Numbered from the stretch's first letter, positions 1 to 8,533 are shown. The stretch is 64,000 nucleotides of DNA from Nitrospirales bacterium (GCA_031315915.1 JALDRK010000007.1:1-64000); one strand, 5' to 3'. Made by a program: numbers and translations. The notes: generated by a model not told the origin, from the letters alone.

Positions 1-315
1 TTGGCCGTGAGCGTGCCGGATGTGCCGTCGGACAAAGGACGACCATGGTCTGTGCCGCCCTTGGATCTTCAGCGAATTGCGGGAATGCTGGTGGGAGTGT
101 TGGCCCAGGTGCCTCAGTTCAGCGGGATCCTGTTGACGTGTTGGAATGCGCCTGCGCGGGAAATACGGAATCCTATCCGAATCCGGCAGGTTCATTGGAT
201 GACAAGGCCGTCTAACGACCCTCTCCATCCCCGTATTCGCTTGCTGGCCACTAATATATTTGCCAGTTACGAAATGACGGCTCGGGAAATCCAGGCACTG
301 AAAGAGGCTCTTTAA
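1..315 (+). CDS. C-terminal part of an unrecognised protein (runs in from the left edge)
   Basis: An open frame covers the first 104 codons and ends with TAA at 313-315. The first codon is TTG at base 1, which is probably internal, with the real start left of the window. The product contains a hydrophobic stretch around residues 27-46 followed by an Arg/Pro-rich part and a helical C-terminus. I do not recognise the family. It is separated by only 66 bases from the convergent TPR gene. It could also be a spurious open frame, because no start or ribosome site can be examined. Confidence 0.4.
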   Translation: MAVSVPDVPSDKGRPWSVPPLDLQRIAGMLVGVLAQVPQFSGILLTCWNAPAREIRNPIRIRQVHWMTRPSNDPLHPRIRLLATNIFASYEMTAREIQALKEAL

Positions 316-380
316 GGAAATCGGACACGCGTGACAAGATAGAAAGGGGACAAGGGTAAGAGCGAAAAAAGGAGGCTAGC

Positions 381-698
381 CTAGGAAGAGAGAGAGTTTT
401 TGAGTTCTTCCAGTTGCTTGATGACCAGCAGGTCTCCGTTGGCGGTCGCCACTGTAATGCCATCGTCGCACACTGTGCGGCATCGATCCTGATCTCCGTG
501 TTGCTTGAGGGATTGGGCCAGCGCAAGTATGGCAGCCGAATAGGTGGGTTTGACGGCGATGCATTGTTCCAGCGCGGCAATGGCTTCATCCCATTTTTCG
601 TCACCCATGTAGGCCTTGCCTAATCCGAACCACATGGTCTCATCCTTGGGGTCCATTTTCAGGATCTTTTGGAATTGTTCGATTTTGGGATTGGCCAT
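381..698 (-). CDS. Small TPR-repeat protein
   Basis: This is a 105-residue protein starting at the ATG at 698. The frame is open further upstream, but the upstream part looks non-coding and the repeat homology begins right at this Met. Residues about 1-70 form two TPR-like helical hairpins: a GLGKAYMGDEKWDEAIAALE-type repeat followed by one with alternating small and large residues, ending in a charged helix. Tetratricopeptide repeats mediate protein-protein contacts; no catalytic domain is present. It is probably a cytoplasmic adaptor, since no signal peptide is seen. It is convergent with the gene at the left edge and divergent from the deacetylase-like gene that begins at 898. Confidence 0.7.
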   Translation of the reverse strand: MANPKIEQFQKILKMDPKDETMWFGLGKAYMGDEKWDEAIAALEQCIAVKPTYSAAILALAQSLKQHGDQDRCRTVCDDGITVATANGDLLVIKQLEELKNSLSS

Positions 699-897
699 GA
701 ACCGCTCGTTCCGATTGTTGCAAAAGACGCTTGAGCCTATCATGGGGGTTATTCCGTTGTCTAAGAGAAACCCCTGTGTTAGGATCCACCAGAATTTTCC
801 TTCCTGGTTATACACGTGTTCCGGGTTGGTGGTACGAGGCTCTTCCGGTTTTCTTCCGAGCTTCACTTTCACACAATAATCCGTTGAGCTGATTTGG

Positions 898-1842
898 ATG
901 AGACGCGTCGGGTATATTTTTCACCCAGCCTTTCTAGAGCATGAAATGGGCTCCGGCCATCCTGAGTCCCCTGAGCGGTTACGGGCTATTCGCGTCGGCC
1001 TGGAATCCTCGGGGACCTGGTCGCGGCTTCATCATTTGACCCCACGGCGGGCTGAACGGAAATGGATAGAAACCATTCATCAAGCCTCCTATCTTGATAG
1101 TTTGGAGCGACAATCTCCATCCAGGGGATATGCCTATTTGGACCCCGATACCTCCATGTCCCCAGGCACATTGGACGCGGCCTATCTGGCTTCAGGAGCA
1201 GCTCTGACGGCGGTGGATGCGGTCATGAGAGGAGAAGTGAATCATGTCTTTTGTGCGGTTCGCCCACCCGGACACCACGCCGAAGCCGACCACGCCAAAG
1301 GTTTTTGTTTTTTTAACTCGGTGGCGATAGCCGCACGCTATATTCAACAACAGTATGGCTTGCAACGCGTGATGATTGTGGATTGGGATGTTCATCATGG
1401 TAACGGAACGCAACACAGCTTCTATGATGATCCTTCGGTGCTGTTTTTCAGCACCCATCAAGTCCCCTATTATCCCGGCACTGGTCGAGCTACGGAAACG
1501 GGAGAAGGCAAAGGGCGGGGGACTACGATCAATGTTCCTCTCCCTGGAGGGCAGGGGGATGACGAATATCGTGAGATTTTTCAAAAGGTTCTGGTTCCCG
1601 CAGTAGAAACATTTCGGCCAGAGTTCGTGTTGATTTCAGCGGGCTTCGACGCCCACAAGGATGATCCGTTGGCCAGTATGAATTTAACGGACGAAGGATA
1701 CGGGGAGTTAACGAAGATTGTGGCCGATCTGGCCAACCAATTTGCTGGCGGGCGGATCGTGTCCTGTTTGGAAGGCGGATATCATTTGCGAGCTTTGGCG
1801 GGATCGGTGGACCGGCATCTCCAAATGTTCATGGCAGGTTGA
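898..1842 (+). CDS. Histone deacetylase family protein (AcuC/HDLP-like zinc amidohydrolase)
   Basis: The 314-residue product has the arginase/deacetylase fold seen in bacterial acetoin-utilization and acetylpolyamine amidohydrolase proteins, which remove acyl groups from lysine or polyamines. Visible motifs are RPPGHHAE (His126-His127, the charge-relay pair), VDWDVHHGNG (zinc ligands Asp164 and His166), SAGFDAH (third zinc ligand Asp251) and EGGYH near the C-terminus, which carries the transition-state Tyr. Length is normal for class II bacterial members. The true substrate cannot be told from sequence. Its TGA overlaps the region just before the cytochrome gene (stop at 1840-1842, next ATG at 1848), suggesting translational coupling. 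Confidence 0.9.
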   Translation: MRRVGYIFHPAFLEHEMGSGHPESPERLRAIRVGLESSGTWSRLHHLTPRRAERKWIETIHQASYLDSLERQSPSRGYAYLDPDTSMSPGTLDAAYLASGAALTAVDAVMRGEVNHVFCAVRPPGHHAEADHAKGFCFFNSVAIAARYIQQQYGLQRVMIVDWDVHHGNGTQHSFYDDPSVLFFSTHQVPYYPGTGRATETGEGKGRGTTINVPLPGGQGDDEYREIFQKVLVPAVETFRPEFVLISAGFDAHKDDPLASMNLTDEGYGELTKIVADLANQFAGGRIVSCLEGGYHLRALAGSVDRHLQMFMAG

Positions 1843-1847
1843 CGGTG

Positions 1848-3158
1848 ATGGCCTCCCAACGGACCTGGCGACTCAAATTCTGGCTATTGTTCCTTCTCCT
1901 CCTTGGGATTGGAATTTATGTGTTTTACACGGAAATCCGCCCCACGGTGATTTTTGGGTTACGGGAGGACTATGCCAAAGCCATTCCCTATCAACAGGTT
2001 CCGGTCGGTCTCAAAAGTCTGAATGCTGAAGAATGCGGAAATTGCCATGAGGAAATTTATAAGGAATGGAAAACCAGTATTCATGCTCAGGCCTATACCG
2101 ATCCATTTTTTCAGGCCTATTGGAAAAAAGACGGCCATGTGTGGGTGTGTTTGAATTGTCATACGCCGTTGGAGAACCAGCAGCCAACTCTCATTCAGGA
2201 TCTGCCCCGCGGCCGCGTGGAAAAGGCGTTTGAAATTCCCAATTACCGGTACAATTCCGAATATCAACAGGAAGGCGTGACTTGTGCGGCCTGCCATGTG
2301 CGGGACGGCGTGATTCTGGGTCCGTATGATGACTCTGCCGCTCCGCATCCGACTCGGTATGATCCGTCATTCCGCACCACGCAAATCTGTTACCGATGTC
2401 ATAATGTCGTCTCGGGGCCCATGCAGTGTTATAACGTGGGTCCCTGTGGAACCTATGCCGAGTCTGAAGGAGAGTTTTTCATCAAAGAACGGGGGTTTAC
2501 CTGTCAGACGTGCCACATGCCCGAAGTCCAACGACCGGTGGCCAAGAACAGCCCGATTCGATACGGGCGCCGGCATCTCTGGCGCGGTGGACATGATCCC
2601 GACATGATTAAAAAAGCCGTGGCAGTTCAGGTTCAGGCGGATCCTCCGTCTCCCGTTCCAGGGGAAGATGTGACGCTGACCTTGACCCTGATCAATGCGG
2701 GCGCGGGTCATAAAATTCCAACAGGTGATCCCGATAGATTTTTCACCGTGGACTTTTTGGTGAAAGACCCCAATGGCCAGGTAGTCAAACAACAGACGGA
2801 TACGATGGGACGTTGGATTCTCTGGCAACCCGTCATTGTGGAAGTGTATGATAATCGTTTGCTGCCGCTCGCCAGCCGGGATTACCGCTTTGAGTATGAA
2901 ATTCCTCAATCGGAAAAAGGGTGGAGCGTTGTGGCTCGAATCCGGTATCATATTCTGACCGATGACCAACATCAGATGCTGATCGATCGGTACGAGCTGA
3001 AAGCCGATGATCCCTATGTCTTCACAATTTACGAACGGGAGTTTCCTCTAGACGGGAGCCTGGCGATGGCCCTCGAACATCAGGAAAACCATCCTGCATT
3101 GGGGTGCGCCGTTCCCCATAAAACCGAAGGCGTGCATACACCGACCAAGATGTCATAA
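1848..3158 (+). CDS. Membrane-anchored five-heme cytochrome c
   Basis: The start is taken at ATG 1848, preceded by an AGG at 1836-1838; in-frame TTG 1839 and GTG 1845 are alternatives. A positively charged N-terminus and one hydrophobic helix (about residues 10-28) serve as an uncleaved anchor, placing the rest in the periplasm. Five CxxCH heme-attachment motifs are present (CGNCH, CLNCH, CAACH, CYRCH, CQTCH, about residues 63-223), with extra His residues for axial ligation. The last 190 residues lack heme sites and look like a beta-sandwich domain. The family resembles cytochrome c554-type multiheme electron carriers, but the redox partner is unknown. It sits directly before a rhodanese gene. 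Confidence 0.88.
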   Translation: MASQRTWRLKFWLLFLLLLGIGIYVFYTEIRPTVIFGLREDYAKAIPYQQVPVGLKSLNAEECGNCHEEIYKEWKTSIHAQAYTDPFFQAYWKKDGHVWVCLNCHTPLENQQPTLIQDLPRGRVEKAFEIPNYRYNSEYQQEGVTCAACHVRDGVILGPYDDSAAPHPTRYDPSFRTTQICYRCHNVVSGPMQCYNVGPCGTYAESEGEFFIKERGFTCQTCHMPEVQRPVAKNSPIRYGRRHLWRGGHDPDMIKKAVAVQVQADPPSPVPGEDVTLTLTLINAGAGHKIPTGDPDRFFTVDFLVKDPNGQVVKQQTDTMGRWILWQPVIVEVYDNRLLPLASRDYRFEYEIPQSEKGWSVVARIRYHILTDDQHQMLIDRYELKADDPYVFTIYEREFPLDGSLAMALEHQENHPALGCAVPHKTEGVHTPTKMS

Positions 3159-3184
3159 TTTTTTTTAAAAGGTTGAGCAGAACC

Positions 3185-4051
3185 ATGGAAAATATGTTTA
3201 TCGATACCGAAACGTTATTCCAAAATTTGGGACGGGAAGATTTAGTGCTGATCGATGTCCGGGGCCGTGCCGCCTATTCCTCCCATATCCCGGGAGCGGT
3301 GCATAGCACCTGGCACGAGTATAGTGATCCTGACGCCGTGGCGAAGGGGGTTTTGGATCCTAACGTGGAGCGGATTGAACGTCGATTGAAGGCCCTTGGG
3401 ATCAATCAAACCAGCGATATTGTGATTTATTCCAACCCCTTCGATAATTGGGGAGACGAGGGACGAATGTATTGGATGTTGCAATATCTCGGACATCCCA
3501 GCGTCAGGATTCTGGATGGTGGTTGGGTGAAATGGGTTCGGGAACAACGGGCGTTTCAACATGAAACGGTCGCTCCCAAACCCGGAAATTTTTCCGTAAC
3601 GGTCAATCCGGAATTGATCGTGTATAAAGATACGCTGAAAAAAATGGTGAAGGCCTCTCACCCGAATACGATCCTTTTGGATGCCCGGAGCGTGGAGGAA
3701 TACGCAGGAAAAGAAATCGATGGATTGCCGAGATCCGGACATATTCCTTCGGCCATGAACCTTCCCTGGAATCGTTTTCTGAACTCGGATGCCACCGTGA
3801 AACCCGTTCAGGAAATCCAGAAGATTTTCGAGGATCATGGTCTTCGTCAGGATCAGGAAATTATCACGTATTGCTTGGGAGGCATTCGAGCGGCCTGGGT
3901 GTACTGTTTGCTGCGCTATGTGGGATACGGGCAGGTCAAGACCTATCCCGGATCCTGGTGGGAGTGGTCACGGGACTTTGCCGCTCCAACCGAAAAAGAC
4001 GTCAAGTTGCTCCATAAAGTCACGAATCCCGAGCAGACCAAGCCGTCTTGA
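3185..4051 (+). CDS. Tandem rhodanese-domain sulfurtransferase
   Basis: The 288-residue protein has two rhodanese modules. The first (about residues 5-125) has IDVRGRAAYSSHIPGA but no active-site Cys, and the second (about 150-270) has the catalytic loop CLGGIR with Cys230. This is the thiosulfate/3-mercaptopyruvate sulfurtransferase arrangement, in which a persulfide forms on the second-domain Cys and is passed to a thiol or cyanide acceptor. The CLGGIR loop differs from the CGSGVT of mercaptopyruvate enzymes, so thiosulfate or another donor is possible. No signal peptide is seen. ATG 3185 is preferred over TTG 3173, which has AGG immediately before it. It follows the multiheme cytochrome with 26 bases between them. 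Confidence 0.88.
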   Translation: MENMFIDTETLFQNLGREDLVLIDVRGRAAYSSHIPGAVHSTWHEYSDPDAVAKGVLDPNVERIERRLKALGINQTSDIVIYSNPFDNWGDEGRMYWMLQYLGHPSVRILDGGWVKWVREQRAFQHETVAPKPGNFSVTVNPELIVYKDTLKKMVKASHPNTILLDARSVEEYAGKEIDGLPRSGHIPSAMNLPWNRFLNSDATVKPVQEIQKIFEDHGLRQDQEIITYCLGGIRAAWVYCLLRYVGYGQVKTYPGSWWEWSRDFAAPTEKDVKLLHKVTNPEQTKPS

Positions 4052-4127
4052 TCTTCTCGGGTGAGCATGAGAGGATGTTTTATTCCCCCAGTTAAGCAAT
4101 CAATCACTTTTTGAGAAGGAGGTCAGG

Positions 4128-4484
4128 ATGAGGAAGCAAGCATTGAGGGGTGGGATGGGCTTGGTAGCCGTTCTTGGAGTGTTTTTGGTCGGGTCATGGG
4201 GGGCGGTTGCCCTTGCCGGGGGCAATCCTCATGTGGCAGAGGCCATTGCCCATGCTGAAGGCGCAGCGAAACATGGCGGGCAGGGGCATGCCGATGCGTT
4301 GGTGGAGCATGCCTCTGAAGCCCTGACACACGCTCAGGCCGCTCAAAAAGACGTGAAAAACCCGCATTTAGATGAGGGCGTGCATGAACTCATGGAAGCG
4401 ATTGAGCATGGCAAAGAAGGACATGCCGAAGAGGCAACCAAGCATGCCAAAAGTGCCGTGATGCATATGAAAGAGGTCCATTAG
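4128..4484 (+). CDS. smbP: SmbP-like histidine-rich periplasmic metal-binding protein
   Basis: This 118-residue protein has an N-terminal signal peptide (hydrophobic to about residue 30, with an ALA-type cleavage site). The mature part is an all-helical region with His recurring about every seven residues in AxxHAxxA-like repeats. That is the signature of SmbP from Nitrosomonas europaea, a periplasmic four-helix protein that binds copper and other divalent metals. The start ATG has a near-perfect AAGGAGG site at 4115-4122. The gene is transcribed alone or with the upstream pair and is closed by a strong terminator. A role in copper buffering near the cytochromes is an inference. Confidence 0.85.
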   Translation: MRKQALRGGMGLVAVLGVFLVGSWGAVALAGGNPHVAEAIAHAEGAAKHGGQGHADALVEHASEALTHAQAAQKDVKNPHLDEGVHELMEAIEHGKEGHAEEATKHAKSAVMHMKEVH

Positions 4485-4507
4485 TCTTTTTCGTTACGAT
4501 TTATGGG

Positions 4508-4543
4508 AAAAAGCGGGTAGAGGGTTCTCTACCCGCTTTTTTT
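4508..4543 (+). terminator. Rho-independent terminator after smbP
   Basis: A perfect 10-bp stem (4513-4522 pairing with 4527-4536) has a GGTT loop, an A-run before it and seven T residues after it. It closes the smbP transcript 24 bases after the stop codon. Confidence 0.93.
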
Positions 4544-4561
4544 ATGGAGTGACCCCCTAAC

Positions 4562-5353
4562 ATGAAGGTGGGCTTTTTTCAATTTGCTCCAAAGTTTGGA
4601 GAGATTCAGCACAATCTGAATGCGATCCTGAAGGCTATTGAGGAGTTTTCGGGAGATCTGCTTGTTTTTCCGGAATTGGCCTTTTCAGGCTATCAGTTTG
4701 TCGGGAAGGCCGAAGTGGAAGAACTGGCGCAGGATGCCGGATCCAGTAGGGTGTTTCAAACCATTCAGGAGGCGCTTCATGGACGATCTCTGCATGTGGT
4801 CCTGGGGTTTGCCGAGAGGGCGGATGGCTGTCTATATAACTCCGCGATGTTATTGGGGCCAAGGGGTCCAATAGGTACCTATCGGAAAACGCATTTGTTT
4901 TTTGAGGAAACCTTCTGGTTTGCTCCGGGGAATACCGGATTTCAGGTTTGGGACATTGGAGTAGCAAAAATCGGATTAATGGTGTGTTTTGATTGGTTTT
5001 ACCCGGAGTCGGCCAGAACCTTGGCCTTGAAAGGGGCTGATATCCTCTGCCATCCCAGTAATTTGGTCTTACCGTATTGCCCTGATGCGATGGTGACCCG
5101 GTGTTTGGAAAACGGTGTCTTTGCCGTCACGGCAAATCGAATTGGCCTGGAAGAGCGTGGCGGGAAGTCACCCTTGCGATTTATCGGCATGAGTGAAATC
5201 GTGGCTCCGAACGGACGGATCCTGTATCGGGCTCAGGAATCCGATTCGCAACTGTACGGATGTGATATTGATGTCACGCAAGCCAGAAAGAAGCGGATCA
5301 ATCCGTATAATGATTTACTGAAGGACCGACAGCCGCAATGGTATAAATGGTAG
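4562..5353 (+). CDS. Carbon-nitrogen hydrolase (nitrilase superfamily amidase)
   Basis: The 263-residue cytoplasmic protein shows the complete nitrilase-superfamily catalytic triad: Glu38 in FPELAFSGY, Lys109 in YRKTHLF and Cys142 in MVCFDWFYPE. Members hydrolyse non-peptide C-N bonds (amides, nitriles, carbamoyl groups). The length and the CFDWFYPE loop fit the omega-amidase/N-carbamoyl-amidase branches rather than true nitrilases, but the substrate is undetermined. The gene begins 18 bases after the smbP terminator, so it needs its own promoter or some read-through. A GGAGTG at 4545-4550 may serve as its ribosome site. Confidence 0.88.
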   Translation: MKVGFFQFAPKFGEIQHNLNAILKAIEEFSGDLLVFPELAFSGYQFVGKAEVEELAQDAGSSRVFQTIQEALHGRSLHVVLGFAERADGCLYNSAMLLGPRGPIGTYRKTHLFFEETFWFAPGNTGFQVWDIGVAKIGLMVCFDWFYPESARTLALKGADILCHPSNLVLPYCPDAMVTRCLENGVFAVTANRIGLEERGGKSPLRFIGMSEIVAPNGRILYRAQESDSQLYGCDIDVTQARKKRINPYNDLLKDRQPQWYKW

Positions 5354-5458
5354 AGTGGAACAGGCAGGGAGGCATAGGGAGTGGAACCTCAGAGAAAAGG
5401 GACAAGGCGATTTTCTGCTTATTGTTTCCCCCATACTGCTCATTTTCCCACTATTATC

Positions 5459-5487
5459 TTGACATAACTGAAGGATTGCAATACATC
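5459..5487 (+). promoter_or_regulatory. Sigma70-type promoter for the coiled-coil lipoprotein
   Basis: A perfect -35 TTGACA (5459-5464) is followed after 17 bases by a weak -10, TACATC (5482-5487). It lies about 90 bases upstream of the lipoprotein start. The spacer contains an inverted repeat described separately. Confidence 0.5.
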
Positions 5488-5493
5488 CTTCAG
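5468..5493. promoter_or_regulatory. Inverted repeat overlapping the promoter spacer (operator candidate)
   Basis: CTGAAGGAT (5468-5476) and its perfect complement ATCCTTCAG (5485-5493) are separated by 8 bases. The two arms begin three bases after the -35 and run past the -10. That position and symmetry suit a dimeric repressor site, but no matching regulator is identified. Confidence 0.4.
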
Positions 5494-5578
5494 GTAAGGA
5501 CCGAGTAGGCGTCTTGGTCGGTAACAATCAGGCTTTTCAAGGATGAACATTCTAATGAGCAGGGATGAGGAGGGTGTT

Positions 5579-6343
5579 ATGACAAAGTGGGTGGTCCTTT
5601 CCTTTGTGATGGTTGTCGGATTATCCGGATGTATGGTTTCCAAGACCCAATATGAGGCCACGGTGGCAGATATGGAAGCGGCGAAAGCTGAACTGGAAAA
5701 AAGCCGGATGCATCAAGAGGCGTTGGAAGAGCAAATTCGCAATCTCAAAAATGTCAATGAAAAATTTTCAGCCGATTTGGAAATGGCTACGGCCGAAGTC
5801 CAGCGAGTCAAGGAAGGGCGGAAAAACGAGCAAACGCTTCTGGAGACCCGTGAGCGGGAAATTGATCAGGAAAAAGTTCAGTTGGTCGGTAAATTGCGGG
5901 TGTTGGCTGAACAGTATCAAAAGGTCAAGACCCAAAATCGAGCCCTGAAGGACACGGTTATCCGGTATCAAAAAGAACTGAAGGATTCCAGGGTATCGGG
6001 TGACAGCGGTATGACCGGTACTGATTCAAAAGCCATGGATCCCATGAGTGCCTCGGTCCCGAAGTCTTCCCTCAAGTCCTCAGAGACGTCAATGACTATG
6101 ACCAAGCCTGCGGCTCCCAAAATCGTGACTCCTCCTTCCCTCCCGAAGATCGGAGGAGACGTGGTGAACATCAATAAGGCGTCCGTCAGTGATCTGGTCT
6201 TGAGCCTGGGGTTAAGCCGTGAAATAGCCGAGGACGTGGTGTCCAATCGGCCCTATCGGTTGCGGGGCGAGCTGGTCGCGAAAAACGTCATTCCCAAATC
6301 CACCTTTGATGAGATTAAAGATCGGATCACCGCCGCTCCGTAA
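5579..6343 (+). CDS. Lipoprotein with coiled coil and C-terminal helix-hairpin-helix
   Basis: ATG 5579 is chosen because GAGGAGGG lies at 5567-5574 and the resulting N-terminus is a lipoprotein signal (VVGLSGC, lipidated Cys18). Residues about 25-145 are a charged heptad-rich coiled coil (E/K/Q/L). A low-complexity Ser/Thr/Pro linker follows, then about 55 C-terminal residues of the form NINKASVSDLVLSLGLS...EIAEDVVSNRPYR, which match the ComEA-type helix-hairpin-helix. HhH units usually bind DNA backbone, but in this context (outer membrane or periplasm) the role is open. It is isolated between two promoters and facing the lolD gene. I do not recognise a named family. Confidence 0.75.
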   Translation: MTKWVVLSFVMVVGLSGCMVSKTQYEATVADMEAAKAELEKSRMHQEALEEQIRNLKNVNEKFSADLEMATAEVQRVKEGRKNEQTLLETREREIDQEKVQLVGKLRVLAEQYQKVKTQNRALKDTVIRYQKELKDSRVSGDSGMTGTDSKAMDPMSASVPKSSLKSSETSMTMTKPAAPKIVTPPSLPKIGGDVVNINKASVSDLVLSLGLSREIAEDVVSNRPYRLRGELVAKNVIPKSTFDEIKDRITAAP

Positions 6344-6443
6344 GGAATGGCTTCTGATGCCTATGTCGGACGTTTCCCAGGCTGATCCAGAACATTCATG
6401 AGTTGTGTCACTATGTGACAGGCTTGTTCACCTGAAATGGAAT

Positions 6444-7248
6444 TTACAAACGGGGGTCTTCACAATCGTGAAGACCCCCGTTGTCGTTTTCGATGATGGC
6501 AGCCGGTTCAGTTTGACCTGAGGAAGCCGATAAATAGCGGTCGTCGGTGATTTGTCCGTCCTGCAAATGAATGAGACGGTCGGTCTGTTGAGAAAGTTTT
6601 TCGTTGTGGGTCACGATGACGAACGCCGTCCCATGGGTTTCATTCAACCTTCGCAGCAGGTCAAATAATTCATCACCGGTGTGTGTGTCCAAATTTCCTG
6701 TTGGCTCGTCTGCCAGGACCAACACCGGGTTGCGAATTAAGGCCCTCGCCACTGCCACACGCTGTTGCTCTCCACCCGATAATTCCCCTGGCTTATGATG
6801 CAGTCGATGAGAAAGACCCACTTCGGTTAATAACTGTGCGGCGGTCTCGACGGCCCGATCTTGAGGGATTTTTTGCATCAGGGCAGGGAGATAGGTATTT
6901 TCCAGTGCCGTGAACTCCGGGAGGAGGTGGTGGAATTGAAACACGAATCCGATAAACCGATTTCGAAAGCCTGCCAGTGTAGTTTCGTTGGCCTTAAACA
7001 TGTTCTTCCCTTCGAACAGCACCCGTCCGCTGGTAGGCCGGTCCAAGGTACCCATGATATGCAATAACGTATCTTTTTCCCGCTCCTGAAGCCCCGATGA
7101 TGGATACCATTTCTCGCCGGTGTAACGTCAGATTGACACCATTCAAGACATTGACCGTCTGCTTTCCCATTTTAAAAGATCGGCAGAGGTCCTTGATCAG
7201 AAGCAGGGGACGAGAGGGAGTAGGTTGAGAGGTGTCTGACTTATTCAT
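6444..7248 (-). pseudogene. lolD: lolD, lipoprotein-export ABC ATPase, interrupted by a one-base frameshift
   Basis: Two overlapping frames together encode a complete LolD, the ATPase that energises transfer of lipoproteins from the inner membrane to LolA. The start is ATG 7248, overlapping the last 8 bases of lolC. Frame one ends in a Walker A that begins correctly (IIGASGAGK) and then derails. Frame two supplies the rest: Q-loop FQFHHLLPE, signature LSGGEQQRVAVARAL, Walker B VLVLADEPTGNLD and switch His VTHNE. Removing one base at 7072 (an A on the coding strand) restores GKSTLLHIMG exactly. The lesion is not in the A-run itself. Either the gene is broken or the base is an assembly error; LolD is normally essential. 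Confidence 0.85.
6449..6482. terminator. Strong hairpin at the lolD 3' end (probable terminator for the plus-strand lipoprotein gene)
   Basis: A 15-bp perfect stem (6449-6463 with 6468-6482) has an AATC loop. It lies inside the last codons of lolD on the minus strand and about 105 bases after the convergent lipoprotein gene. A modest T-rich stretch follows on the plus strand. It may serve both convergent genes. Confidence 0.55.
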
Positions 7249-8533
7249 AACGAAGCGCACTGACCGGATCCAGTTTGGCGGCTTGCCACGAGGGATACAA
7301 CGTGGCGGCAAAGCTGATGAGAATCGCCGAAGCTCCTACCAGAATGACATCGAGCGGTAAAATATGGACTGGAATCTTGGAGATATAATAGACCGACGCG
7401 TCAAAGGTCCAATAGTTCTGAATGAGGTAGAGAAAGGTATAGCCCAGAGGGATGCCAATACCGGTGCCGACCAAGCCGATGACCACCCCGTTCAACATGA
7501 AAATTCGCATAATGGCTCTGGGAGTGGCGCCCATCGCTTTGAGAATGGCGATTTCCCGTTGCTTCTCGTTCACGATCATGGTCAGGGTTCCCACAATATT
7601 AAATGAGGCCACGAGGGTAATAAGTACTAACAGCAGGAACATCATGGTTTTTTCCAGCTTGAGGGCCGAAAATAGGTTTCGGTTCAATTGCATCCAATCC
7701 CGTGCCAAATAGGCAGCGCCTAATAGGGCTTCCACTCGATGGGCGATATCCTGTGCCAGAAACACATCCTTCACCTTGACCTGAATCCCGGTGACCGTGT
7801 CGCCCAGACTAAAAAATTTTTGAGCTTCTCCAAGGCTGATATAGGCCAGGGAGGAATCATACTCGAACATTCCGGATTCAAAAATTCCGACGACGGTGAA
7901 TGGGCGAATTTTGGGAGTCATGGTAAATGAGGTCATGGGGCCGACCGGGGAGACCACGTTCAAGGTATCCCCAAGAAAGACGCCCAGTCGAAACGACAAT
8001 TCCTTGCCGACAATAATTCCCGGGAGTTTCTTCCGCTGAGGAGGATTGGTCGTTTCGGTGCCGCTGTCATTGGTTGAAGAAGGAGGAGGAAATTCCGGCG
8101 GATGGTCCAGGTCATCGAGTTTTCCGAACTTAAGATTGTCCTGAAGATCGGTGACCCGCACTTCTTGTTCAGGCTGAATCCCGCGGAGCACAACGCCTTG
8201 AACCGCCGTTTTTGACGTCACCAAAACCTGTTTGAAGATAAAGGGCGCACCGGCCAGGACATCGGGAACCTGTTCGATTTGAGTCACCAGGTTGGCATAC
8301 CCTTTCATGTCATTCGTGCCTCGCTCCTGGACAATGATATGAGCAGTAGTTCCCAGAATTTTCGTCTGCAGGTCTTCCTTAAACCCCGTCATGATTCCCA
8401 GGGTGCCGATCAATGCGGCCACACCCAATGTAATTCCCGCGATGGAAATGAAGGTATTGAGGGAAATGGTACGCTGTCGGCGCTTGGCCTTGAGATACCG
8501 GAGTCCGACGAGGATTTCGTAGGGAAGCGTCAC
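7241..8533 (-). CDS. lolC: LolC/LolE-type lipoprotein-releasing permease
   Basis: The 430-residue inner-membrane protein has the MacB/LolC layout. There is an N-terminal transmembrane helix (about 22-45) after the ISLNTFISIAGITLGVAAL motif, a periplasmic domain of about 230 residues, and three C-terminal helices (about 295-320, 345-370, 395-420) ending in LDPVSALRYE, the FtsX-family terminal signature. With LolD it extracts outer-membrane lipoproteins. The start overlaps the lysS stop by four bases (ATGA), and its stop overlaps the lolD start, so all three are translationally coupled. Only one permease gene is present here, which suggests a homodimeric (LolF-like) complex. Confidence 0.9.
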   Translation of the reverse strand: MTLPYEILVGLRYLKAKRRQRTISLNTFISIAGITLGVAALIGTLGIMTGFKEDLQTKILGTTAHIIVQERGTNDMKGYANLVTQIEQVPDVLAGAPFIFKQVLVTSKTAVQGVVLRGIQPEQEVRVTDLQDNLKFGKLDDLDHPPEFPPPSSTNDSGTETTNPPQRKKLPGIIVGKELSFRLGVFLGDTLNVVSPVGPMTSFTMTPKIRPFTVVGIFESGMFEYDSSLAYISLGEAQKFFSLGDTVTGIQVKVKDVFLAQDIAHRVEALLGAAYLARDWMQLNRNLFSALKLEKTMMFLLLVLITLVASFNIVGTLTMIVNEKQREIAILKAMGATPRAIMRIFMLNGVVIGLVGTGIGIPLGYTFLYLIQNYWTFDASVYYISKIPVHILPLDVILVGASAILISFAATLYPSWQAAKLDPVSALRYE

